A stretch of DNA of 5,293 nt from Zoogloeaceae bacterium (GCA_015657735.1 SSSX01000272.1:1-5293); one strand, 5' to 3'; positions 1 to 4,734 are shown, numbered from the stretch's first letter. Notes: generated by a model not told the origin, from the sequence alone. Made by a program: numbers and translations.

Positions 1-57
1 CGGCACAATCTGGAGGCCTTGCGGCACAGCGGGGTGATCGTGGGAGAGCGCGTTTGA
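1..57 (+). CDS. 3' end of an unidentified upstream gene (partial)
   Basis: Frame 1 is open from the window edge to TGA at 55-57 and encodes 18 C-terminal residues ending LRHSGVIVGERV. The stop overlaps the TTG start of the sigma factor by 4 nt (TTGA), and a Shine-Dalgarno-like GGGAGAG (42-48) lies inside this reading frame. Both points suggest a real gene translationally coupled to the sigma factor. The tail is too short to identify. It vaguely resembles the recognition-helix region of winged-helix regulators (LEALRxxG), but ending there would be unusual for that family, so no function is assigned. Confidence 0.5.
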   Translation, partial: RHNLEALRHSGVIVGERV

Positions 58-635
58 GCACTGCGGTCGACATGATTTCGGGCTTTCGGCCGCAAATGCT
101 CAAGTTCGCCTGCCTGCAGCTGCAGGACGACGCGGCGGGCGAGGACGCGGTGCAGGAGGCCATCGAGGCGGCGCTGGCCGGCATCGACCGCTTTGCCGGC
201 CGCGCAGCGCTGAAAACCTGGCTGTTCACGATCCTGCGCCACAAGATCATCGACACGCTGCGCGAGCGCGGCCGCACGGTGCAGATATCGAGCCTCGAGC
301 GGGACGAGGAAGATCTGGACGAAACCCTCGACGCGCTCTTTTCGGCCAGCGAGCACTGGCGCCCGGACAGCCGTCCGCGGCCCTGGGGCGACCCCCACGC
401 GGCGCTCGAGCAGCGCCAGTTCTGGCAGGTCTTCGAAACCTGTCTCGAAGTGCTGCCGGCCCGCACCGCGCGGGTTTTCATGATGCGGGAGTTCCTCGGC
501 CTGGAAACCGACGAAATCTGCACCACCCTTTCCCTGACGACGAGCCATTGCCACGTCATCCTTCATCGGGCCCGCGCAGGTTTGAGGCAATGCCTCAGCC
601 AAGGCTGGTTCGGTGCGGAGCCTGCGCCATGCTGA
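54..635 (+). CDS. ECF-type sigma-70 family RNA polymerase sigma factor
   Basis: Directs RNA polymerase to a small, probably stress-related regulon. The 193-residue product has region sigma2 at about residues 11-76, with the AEDAVQEA-like segment near 30-37 (GEDAVQEA) and the core-binding/-10 segment GRAALKTWLFTILRHKIID near 49-67. An acidic linker follows (77-120). Region sigma4 (122-182) has a helix-turn-helix ending HVILHRARAGLRQCL. The ...HRAR..LR.CL..WF tail recalls the small beta- and gammaproteobacterial ECF family that I recall as TIGR02943, which includes the Neisseria ECF factor. TTG at 54 is chosen because GGGAGAG (42-48) sits 5 nt upstream and the start overlaps the previous stop; ATG at 72 lacks a good ribosome site. 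The gene overlaps the ZAS gene by 7 nt. Several cysteines (130, 156, 166, 180, 193) cluster in the C-terminal half. Family is secure; the regulon is unknown. Confidence 0.93.
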   Translation: MSTAVDMISGFRPQMLKFACLQLQDDAAGEDAVQEAIEAALAGIDRFAGRAALKTWLFTILRHKIIDTLRERGRTVQISSLERDEEDLDETLDALFSASEHWRPDSRPRPWGDPHAALEQRQFWQVFETCLEVLPARTARVFMMREFLGLETDEICTTLSLTTSHCHVILHRARAGLRQCLSQGWFGAEPAPC

Positions 636-820
636 CATGCAAGAAGGCTGCCCGCCTGATGTCCGAGGGCCTCGACCGGCCGCTCGGCGTCGGCGAACGC
701 CTGCGTCTGCGCCTGCACCTCGTGTTCTGCCGCGGCTGCCGCGCGTTCCGCGCGCAGATCGGCCTGCTGCGCGACATCAGCCGCGGTTTCCTGCGCCGCG
801 ACGACGACCCGCAGCCCTGA
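629..820 (+). CDS. Small zf-HC2 (ZAS-type) zinc-binding anti-sigma factor candidate
   Basis: A 63-residue soluble protein with no membrane segment. It carries C4 and then H30-x3-C34-x2-C37 (HLVFCRGC), the cysteine/histidine signature of zf-HC2/ZAS anti-sigma domains that bind zinc and hold an ECF sigma factor inactive. It starts inside the last codons of the sigma gene (7-nt overlap), as expected for a coupled sigma/anti-sigma pair. ATG 629 is chosen because GGAG at 617-620 lies 8 nt upstream and C4 is the expected first ligand. ATGs at 548 and 590 in the same frame would add sequence wholly within the sigma gene. Unlike many anti-sigma proteins it has no transmembrane or periplasmic part, so any signal is probably sensed in the cytoplasm. 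Release of zinc on thiol oxidation is the common mechanism in this class, but here that is inference. Confidence 0.85.
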   Translation: MLTCKKAARLMSEGLDRPLGVGERLRLRLHLVFCRGCRAFRAQIGLLRDISRGFLRRDDDPQP

Positions 821-840
821 CGCGGGCCGCCCGCGTCAGG
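816..840. terminator. Bidirectional terminator-like palindrome holding both convergent stop codons
   Basis: The arms 816-827 (CCTGACGCGGGC) and 829-840 are perfect reverse complements around a single base. Folded as RNA this gives an 11-bp, nearly all G:C stem with a 3-nt loop. The TGA of the ZAS gene (818-820) lies in the left arm and pairs with the TCA (836-838) that is the reverse-complement stop of the diguanylate cyclase. There is no U-tract on either side, so it may act with Rho or as a 3'-end stabiliser rather than as a classical intrinsic terminator. Confidence 0.6.
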
Positions 841-2686
841 CGCTCCAGCGGGCGCGGCCGGCGTGCTTGGCGCGGTACATGGCGTGGTCGGCGGCGTTGA
901 GGAGGCGTTCGGCGCAATCGCCGTCGGCCGGGTAGAGGGCGACGCCGACGCTGCAGGCGATCTGCAGCGTGTGCCCGGCCACCTCGAAAGGCTGCGACAG
1001 GCTGGCGACGACCTTGCTGGCGGTCGGCCCGATCGCGGCGGCCCCATCCTGGCTCGGCATCGCCACGACGAACTCATCGCCGCCGAGGCGGGCCACGGTG
1101 TCTTCGTCGCGGAACAGCTTTTGCAGGCGCAGCGCGACCTGCTGCAGCAACAGATCGCCGACGTCGTGGCCGAAGCGGTCGTTCACCGGCTTGAAGCGGT
1201 CGAGGTCGATGAACAGCACCACCACTTCGGAGCCGTGGCGGCGGGCGTGGTGCAGCATGCTGTCGAGGCGGTCGCCGATCAGCGCCCGGTTGGGCAGGCC
1301 GGTCAGGCGGTCGAAGTTGGCCTGACGCCAGATTTCGTCGTCGCGGCGGCGGCGTTCGGTCACGTCGGCGATCAGCGCCACCCGGTGGGCCACCTGGCCG
1401 TGGCTGCCGAGCACCGCGGAGATCACCGCGTGGCCGGTGTAGGCCTCGCCATTGCGACGCTGGCCGTCGAAGTCGCCGCGCAGGTGGCGGCTGTCGGCCG
1501 GCCCGAGGAGGTCGGCCAGGCTGATGCCGCCCGGCTTGCCGGCGGGCAGCGCGGCGACCGGGCGGCCGCGCAGTTCGTCGCCGCCGAAGCCGCTGATGGC
1601 GCTGAAGGCCGGGTTGATGTCGACGATCCGGTTGTCGGCGTCGACGATCACGATGCCTTCGGCCATGTTGTCGAGGACTTCCCGCAGGTGCTCTTCGCGC
1701 TCGGCGAGCTGACCGACGACGCGTTCGTGGCGGCGCAGCGCCACCAGCAGGCCGCCGACGACGAGCACGAAGAGGGCGCTGAACATCGCCGCGCGCTGCC
1801 GCGACCAGGCGTTCTGCCGGCGCATCGGCGCCAGCGCGTCGTCGAGGGCGATTCCGGACAGCATCACCAGCCCCGACGGCAGCCGCGTCCAGGCGTACTG
1901 GCGGAGAACGCCGTCGACGCTGGCGTGGGCGACGTAGAAGCCTTCGTGCAGCTCGGGATGCGTGATGTACTCGCGCGCCGGCGGCGCTTGCTTGCCGTAG
2001 TGGGCGCCCGGGTCGAGGGTGCGCAGCAGCACGTGCCCCGTGGGGCTGAGCAGGGTCAGGGCGTCGCGCGGGCCGCTGCCGAAGCGCGCCAGTTGCGCGG
2101 CCCACACGTCCGGCGAGACGGCCAGCGCCACCACGCCGTCGAAGCGGCCGTCACGCCGCACGGCGCGGGCGATCTGGATGCTCCACTTGTTGGTCAGCCG
2201 GCCCAGCACCGGGGTGCTGACGACCAGCTTGTCGCTGCGCTCGGCGGCCAGTTCCTTGAAGTAGTCGCGGTCGCCGAGGAAGTTGCGCGGCGCCGGACCG
2301 AGCGAGGTGTAGCCCAGGTAGCCGTCGGCGTCGATGCGGAACTGCTGCAGCACCAGCCGCGACGGCATCGCCTCGGTGACGATGCGGCCCTGGATTTCCT
2401 GCGCCTGCGGGCCTTCGAGGGTGGCGATGCGGGCGGTCTTGAGGGCGAAGTCGAAGCGGTCGAGGGTCGCCTGCACGGTTTCGCCGGCGGCCCGGGCCTG
2501 GATCATGGCCTCGCCGCGGACCCGCTCGCGGGCCGCATCCTCGTTGTGGCGCAGCGACGACAGCGTGTCGAACCAGGCGATGCCCAGCGCCGCCACCGCG
2601 CCGCCGGCGACGATCAGGCGGATGCCCTGCAGCGGCTTAGCCGCGAGCCGCGAAAAATACAGGGAAAGAGGAAGCCTCAGCCGCAT
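836..2686 (-). CDS. Membrane-bound diguanylate cyclase (Cache-PAS-GGDEF)
   Basis: Makes cyclic di-GMP from two GTP at the inner membrane. The product is 616 residues from ATG 2686. TM1 is at about 21-43. A periplasmic double-Cache/PDC-like sensor spans about 44-293, with family-typical GDRDYFKELA (138-147) and STPVLGR...KWSIQIAR (157-174). TM2 is at about 301-319. A PAS domain covers about 333-445 (LDNMAEGIVIVDADNRIVDI). The GGDEF domain runs from 450 to the end, with DRLTGLPNR (459-467), FIDLDRFKPVND (492-503), an intact GGDEF (535-539) and an inhibitory I-site RxxD (R526-D529) at the standard five-residue spacing. No EAL domain follows, so it should synthesise and not degrade c-di-GMP, with product inhibition. 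The ligand of the sensor cannot be read from sequence. GTG at 2692 is an alternative start, but the ribosome site favours ATG 2686. It is divergent from the methyltransferase. Confidence 0.95.
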   Translation of the reverse strand: MRLRLPLSLYFSRLAAKPLQGIRLIVAGGAVAALGIAWFDTLSSLRHNEDAARERVRGEAMIQARAAGETVQATLDRFDFALKTARIATLEGPQAQEIQGRIVTEAMPSRLVLQQFRIDADGYLGYTSLGPAPRNFLGDRDYFKELAAERSDKLVVSTPVLGRLTNKWSIQIARAVRRDGRFDGVVALAVSPDVWAAQLARFGSGPRDALTLLSPTGHVLLRTLDPGAHYGKQAPPAREYITHPELHEGFYVAHASVDGVLRQYAWTRLPSGLVMLSGIALDDALAPMRRQNAWSRQRAAMFSALFVLVVGGLLVALRRHERVVGQLAEREEHLREVLDNMAEGIVIVDADNRIVDINPAFSAISGFGGDELRGRPVAALPAGKPGGISLADLLGPADSRHLRGDFDGQRRNGEAYTGHAVISAVLGSHGQVAHRVALIADVTERRRRDDEIWRQANFDRLTGLPNRALIGDRLDSMLHHARRHGSEVVVLFIDLDRFKPVNDRFGHDVGDLLLQQVALRLQKLFRDEDTVARLGGDEFVVAMPSQDGAAAIGPTASKVVASLSQPFEVAGHTLQIACSVGVALYPADGDCAERLLNAADHAMYRAKHAGRARWSA

Positions 2687-2691
2687 CCGCA

Positions 2692-2695
2692 CCTC
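2692..2695 (-). promoter_or_regulatory. Shine-Dalgarno deciding the diguanylate cyclase start
   Basis: On the - strand GAGG occupies 2695-2692 and is followed by a 5-nt spacer and ATG at 2686. The alternative GTG start at 2692 overlaps this GAGG and has no other ribosome site behind it. The ATG two codons downstream is therefore preferred. Confidence 0.5.
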
Positions 2696-2769
2696 GTCGA
2701 GCGTCGTCGTTCATGCTGCACACATCGGCATGCGAGGCGTGGGAGTGTGCCTCAAGTCTGCCAGCGGTG

Positions 2770-2775
2770 GATAAT
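2770..2775 (+). promoter_or_regulatory. Candidate -10 element for the methyltransferase gene
   Basis: GATAAT matches the sigma70 -10 consensus at five of six positions, in an otherwise GC-rich stretch 35 nt before the ATG. The predicted transcript would start near 2782. No good -35 hexamer lies at the usual spacing (sequence near 2746-2753 is TGTGCCTC), so the promoter may be weak or need an activator. Confidence 0.4.
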
Positions 2776-2809
2776 CGCGCTCCCCACTTCGAACACGGTG
2801 ACCCGAACC

Positions 2810-3628
2810 ATGCGACCAGTCGTGAAAATCCTGCTGTCCGCGCTTGCCGCCCTGCACATCGGCACGGCCCAGGCGGCCGGCGATGCCGACCTGCAGCAGT
2901 GGATCGACGGTCCCCAGCGCAGCGCGACGAACCGCCAGCGCGACGCGGCCCGCCAGCCGGCCGCGACGCTGGCCTTCTTCGGCCTGCGCGCCGACCAGAC
3001 GGTGGTGGAGATCTGGCCCAGCGTCGGCGTGTGGTGGTTCGAGATCCTCGCCCCGTATCTGCGCGACAAGGGCGAGTACATCGCCGCGCTGCATGCCGGC
3101 GCCCACAACCCGCAGGCCGGCAAGGCCGAGCACGAGGCGGTCGAGGCCCGCATCGCCAGGGCGCCGGCGCTCTACGGCAAGGTCCGGATCGCCCACAGCC
3201 CGGGCCTGGCGCAGGCCGTGCGGCCGGAATCGGTGGATCTGCTGCTGACCTTCTCGAACCTGCACAACTGGATCGTCGATGGCAATGTCGTCGAGGTGGT
3301 GCGCGAATTCCACGCCGCGCTCAAGCCGGGCGGCGTGCTGGGCGTCGTCGATCACCGCGGGCGCAGCGATCTGTCACAGGCGGCGCAGCTCCAGTCGGGC
3401 TATCTGCGGGAGGACGAGGTCGTCGCGCTGATCGAGCAGGTCGGCTTCAAGCTGGTGGCCCGCGGCGAAATGGCGGCCAACCCGCGCGACACCAGGGATT
3501 ACCCGGCAGGCGTGTGGACGCTGCCGCCGAGCCTGCGCATGAAGGACGTGGACCGGGCGAAATATCTGGCGATCGGGGAGAGCGACAAGTTCACGCTGAA
3601 GTTTGTGAAGCTTGCTGCGCCGCGCTGA
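2810..3628 (+). CDS. Exported class I SAM-dependent methyltransferase-like protein (COG4798 type)
   Basis: A 272-residue protein. Residues 1-22 form a signal peptide (basic MRPVVK, hydrophobic core, AQA at 20-22), so it should be exported to the periplasm. The remainder resembles the predicted methyltransferases of COG4798: TVVEIWPSVG (64-73, motif I position), EILAPYL (78-84), DLLLTFSNLHNW (143-154), ALKPGGVLGVVDHR (170-183) and a C-terminal DKFTLKFVK (259-267). Motif I reads WPSVGVWW, where I would expect a glycine-rich WPGGGWY-like loop, so SAM binding may be altered. Natural substrate is unknown for the family. ATG 2810 is chosen because GGTGA (2797-2801) lies 8 nt upstream and a signal peptide follows directly. 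GTG 2798 would add four residues. The frame stays open far upstream, but only as an antisense shadow of the diguanylate cyclase. Fold is likely; enzymatic activity is uncertain. Confidence 0.85.
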   Translation: MRPVVKILLSALAALHIGTAQAAGDADLQQWIDGPQRSATNRQRDAARQPAATLAFFGLRADQTVVEIWPSVGVWWFEILAPYLRDKGEYIAALHAGAHNPQAGKAEHEAVEARIARAPALYGKVRIAHSPGLAQAVRPESVDLLLTFSNLHNWIVDGNVVEVVREFHAALKPGGVLGVVDHRGRSDLSQAAQLQSGYLREDEVVALIEQVGFKLVARGEMAANPRDTRDYPAGVWTLPPSLRMKDVDRAKYLAIGESDKFTLKFVKLAAPR

Positions 3629-3634
3629 ACGGCG
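3618..3634. terminator. Weak hairpin at the methyltransferase stop codon
   Basis: Arms CGCCG (3618-3622) and CGGCG (3630-3634) enclose a 7-nt loop that includes the TGA stop. It lies between the convergent methyltransferase and tRNA-Thr genes, where a shared terminator would be expected. The stem is only 5 bp and no U-tract is present on either strand, so function is doubtful. Confidence 0.25.
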
Positions 3635-3646
3635 GCCGGGGGAGGG

Positions 3647-3721
3647 TGGTGCTCATGGGCAGGATTGAACTGCCGACCTCTCCCTTACCAAGGGAGTGCT
3701 CTGCCACTGAGCTACATGAGC
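3647..3721 (-). tRNA. tRNA-Thr (GGT anticodon)
   Basis: The - strand from 3721 to 3650 folds as a complete 72-nt cloverleaf, followed by an encoded CCA (3649-3647). The acceptor arms are GCTCATG and CATGAGC with discriminator A. The D arm is GCTC...GAGC. The anticodon stem is CTCCC/GGGAG around loop TTGGTAA with anticodon GGT (+ strand ACC at 3687-3689), which reads ACC and ACU threonine codons. The T arm is GGCAG-TTCAATC-CTGCC. The anticodon and T arms closely resemble E. coli tRNA-Thr(GGT). It stands alone here, without the tRNA-Tyr/Gly/tuf neighbours often seen with this tRNA in proteobacteria, and has its own promoter upstream. Confidence 0.96.
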
Positions 3722-3742
3722 GGACCGGTGGGTTGTGGTGGC

Positions 3743-3759
3743 CCGGACGGAGAATCCGG
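3743..3759 (-). other. Hairpin in the tRNA-Thr precursor leader
   Basis: CCGGA (3743-3747) and TCCGG (3755-3759) form a perfect 5-bp stem with a 7-nt loop, between the predicted transcription start (about 3772) and the mature tRNA 5' end. It could guide 5' processing, but this is only a structural observation. Confidence 0.3.
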
Positions 3760-3778
3760 CAACCCGAAAGCGGGGCGC

Positions 3779-3807
3779 ATGGTAGCAAGCGCATCCGGTT
3801 ACGGCAA
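3779..3807 (-). promoter_or_regulatory. Sigma70 promoter of tRNA-Thr with GC-rich discriminator
   Basis: Read on the - strand: -35 TTGCCG (3807-3802), a 17-bp spacer, and -10 TACCAT (3784-3779) preceded by TGC, an extended -10 element. The following GCGCCCCG (3778-3771) is a GC-rich discriminator of the kind found at stringently controlled rRNA and tRNA promoters. The predicted start is near 3772, about 50 nt before the mature tRNA. The tRNA is therefore probably transcribed separately from infA and shut down by ppGpp/DksA during starvation (inference from promoter type). Confidence 0.65.
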
Positions 3808-3864
3808 GGACACCGGGCGCGGATGGCGCGAGCTTGCGGGATTTGTCACGCCCGCGCCATGTTT

Positions 3865-3879
3865 GCCGCCTCCGGCGGC
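3865..3879 (-). terminator. Possible infA transcript-end hairpin
   Basis: GCCGCC (3865-3870) and GGCGGC (3874-3879) form a 6-bp G:C stem with a 3-nt loop, 9 nt beyond the infA stop. No U-tract follows on the - strand (the next bases read AAAC), so it would be Rho-assisted or simply a 3' stabilising hairpin. Confidence 0.35.
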
Positions 3880-3887
3880 GGCCGGGA

Positions 3888-4151
3888 TCAGTAGCGGCGC
3901 GGAGCCGGGGTGGGTGCCGGGCCGGTGCGCGCCGGCAGGTGACGGAAGGTGATGCGGCCCTTGCTGAGGTCGTAGGGCGACATCTCCAGCGTGACTTCGT
4001 CGCCGGCGATGATGCGGATGTGGTTCTTCTTGAGTTTGCCGCCGGCGTAGGCGATGAGGTTGTGTTCGTTGTCGAGGGTGACGCGGTAGCGTCCGTCGGG
4101 CAGGACTTCGGTGACCTTGCCGTGCATTTCGATGAGTTCTTCCTTGGCCAT
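3888..4151 (-). CDS. infA: Translation initiation factor IF-1
   Basis: IF-1 binds the ribosomal A site on the 30S subunit and assists IF-2 and IF-3 in selecting the initiator tRNA. The 87-residue product is a single S1/OB-fold domain: MAKEELIEMHGKV at the start, then LPDGRYRVTLDN (17-28), KNHIRIIAGDEV (42-53), and SPYDLSKGRITFRHL (58-72). Standard IF-1 is about 72 residues and ends at KGRITFR plus a residue or two. This one continues with about 15 residues rich in proline, alanine and arginine (PARTGPAPTPAPRRY). Such longer, stand-alone copies occur in betaproteobacteria alongside the 72-residue copy in the ribosomal-protein region, so this is probably the second paralogue. ATG 4151 is supported by a perfect AAGGAG seven nt upstream. 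No ribosomal-protein genes are adjacent, and the next gene downstream on this strand is tRNA-Thr. Confidence 0.97.
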   Translation of the reverse strand: MAKEELIEMHGKVTEVLPDGRYRVTLDNEHNLIAYAGGKLKKNHIRIIAGDEVTLEMSPYDLSKGRITFRHLPARTGPAPTPAPRRY

Positions 4152-4158
4152 GCTGGGG

Positions 4159-4164
4159 CTCCTT
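4159..4164 (-). promoter_or_regulatory. Strong Shine-Dalgarno of infA
   Basis: AAGGAG on the - strand with a 7-nt spacer to the ATG at 4151, close to ideal for efficient initiation, as expected for an abundant translation factor. Confidence 0.8.
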
Positions 4165-4515
4165 GTGGGTCGCCGGGCGGCATCCCGCGACGGGCTGCGG
4201 TGGTGTGCCGGCTGCGGCCCGCCACCGCCTTGGTGGGCCAGGTTTTTGCCGCGGCCCGGGTCGGGCAGGGCGTTTGAATGTCGGCACGGAGTTCGGCGGG
4301 CCGGTGCGTGAGCGGTCTGCAGCCAGTGTGGCGGGCGCAGATGAAGGGCGTGATGCTGAAGTGCGCGATGCGACGCGGTACGACGGCGTGCCCGACAGAA
4401 GAATCAGACCGACTCAGCGGTGACCTGATTTTCCGGAAGCGGGTTGCTCGGGGGCGGTCCGGCCGGGTTTTGTTCAAGCCGCTGCGGGACCGGGTCAAAC
4501 CCTCTTCCTCGCCGC
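4165..4515. other. Non-coding upstream region / long infA leader
   Basis: No open frame here looks like a protein: none has a plausible ribosome site together with recognisable sequence. If the promoter at 4516-4544 is real, this stretch is the 5' leader of infA or contains a separate small RNA. Structures seen are a 5-bp hairpin CCACC/GGTGG (4222-4226, 4232-4236) and a bulged 10-bp hairpin at 4402-4430 (AATCAG and ACCG against CGGT and CTGATT, with a 3-nt bulge). On the - strand the latter is followed by TCTTCT. No convincing promoter was found close to infA itself. Confidence 0.4.
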
Positions 4516-4544
4516 ATTTTCAACCAATTGGTGCGGTGCGTCAA
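4516..4544 (-). promoter_or_regulatory. Candidate - strand sigma70 promoter with palindrome in its spacer
   Basis: On the - strand TTGACG (4544-4539, five of six matches to -35) is followed by a 17-bp spacer and GAAAAT (4521-4516, four of six matches to -10). The predicted start is near 4509, some 358 nt before the infA ATG. The spacer holds the perfect 10-bp palindrome ACCAATTGGT (4523-4532), where a repressor could block polymerase. The likely targets are infA or an unannotated small RNA. Confidence 0.45.
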
Positions 4545-4599
4545 GTGCGGACGTGGCCGCGACGTGCGGTGGCGCCAATCCGCGGCGCCCGGTTCGCAG

Positions 4600-4613
4600 T
4601 TGAGCTTCCTCAA
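4600..4613. promoter_or_regulatory. FNR/Dnr-family binding site candidate
   Basis: TTGAG-CTTC-CTCAA is a perfect 5-bp dyad with the TTGA-N6-TCAA core shared by FNR, Dnr and FixK-type regulators (FNR consensus TTGAT-N4-ATCAA). Its centre at 4606.5 lies 41.5 bp before a predicted start at 4648, the classical class II activator position. This fits oxygen- or NO-responsive activation of the hemerythrin gene. Only the outermost consensus bases (T and A next to the N4) differ. Confidence 0.6.
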
Positions 4614-4635
4614 ATATCCGGGCGCGCAAGTGGGA

Positions 4636-4641
4636 TAGGCT
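4636..4641 (+). promoter_or_regulatory. Weak -10 element of the hemerythrin gene
   Basis: TAGGCT keeps the three most conserved -10 bases (first T, second A, last T) and sits where an FNR-type site at 4600-4613 would need it. No -35 hexamer is recognisable, which suits an activator-dependent promoter. Confidence 0.4.
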
Positions 4642-4644
4642 GCA

Positions 4645-4705
4645 GGCTGGTCGGCAAAAAAACGGGCGCGGCGTCGAACACCCGCCGCGCCGTTTGCGAC
4701 CAGCC
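4645..4705 (-). terminator. 61-nt inverted repeat; intrinsic-terminator-like on the - strand
   Basis: The left arm 4645-4673 and right arm 4683-4705 pair almost fully: GGCTGGTCG with CGACCAGCC outside and GGCGCGGCG (4665-4673) with CGCCGCGCC (4683-4691) inside. The loop is 9 nt, and bulges fall at single Gs and at four As. Read on the - strand, the 9-bp inner G:C stem is followed by CG and seven Ts (4662-4656), an intrinsic terminator form. Read on the + strand it is a large hairpin at the very 5' end of the predicted hemerythrin mRNA. It could insulate the infA promoter from antisense transcription, stabilise the hemerythrin mRNA, or both. Confidence 0.6.
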
Positions 4706-4728
4706 AAATCATAAATCATGCCAAGGAG
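4706..4728 (+). promoter_or_regulatory. Hemerythrin ribosome-binding region with tandem AAATCAT
   Basis: AAGGAG (4723-4728) lies 6 nt before ATG 4735, a strong Shine-Dalgarno. Just ahead are two tandem copies of AAATCAT (4706-4712, 4713-4719). This short AT-rich, unstructured stretch directly follows the large hairpin and would keep the ribosome site accessible. Confidence 0.7.
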
Positions 4729-4734
4729 AACCCC

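Noticed and set aside
1074..2105. A 343-codon - strand frame inside the diguanylate cyclase
   Set aside because: It is an out-of-frame shadow of the same strand's real gene, composed mostly of Arg, Pro and Ala.
863..3628. A 921-codon + strand open frame running antisense through the whole diguanylate cyclase and into the methyltransferase
   Set aside because: The first ~650 codons are the mirror of a well-supported Cache-PAS-GGDEF gene in GC-rich DNA, where antisense frames often lack stops. The translation is low-complexity (Ala, Val, Gly, Asp, Arg) with no domain. The true start is ATG 2810 with a signal peptide.
3647..3721. tRNA 3' end as the attachment site of a genomic island
   Set aside because: No integrase, direct repeat of the tRNA end or change in base composition is visible on either side in this window.
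4222..4247. Hairpin CCACC/GGTGG followed by five Ts on the + strand as a + strand terminator
   Set aside because: No + strand gene lies upstream to be terminated, the stem is short, and six bases separate it from the T-run.
3653..4498. A long - strand frame (281 codons) covering the tRNA, infA and part of the intergenic region
   Set aside because: It overlaps tRNA-Thr and infA in another frame and has Arg/Pro/Thr-rich, domain-free sequence.
4571..4589. Two GGCGCC copies (4571-4576, 4584-4589) as an operator
   Set aside because: GGCGCC is itself palindromic and expected often in such GC-rich DNA, and no promoter element relates to it specifically.
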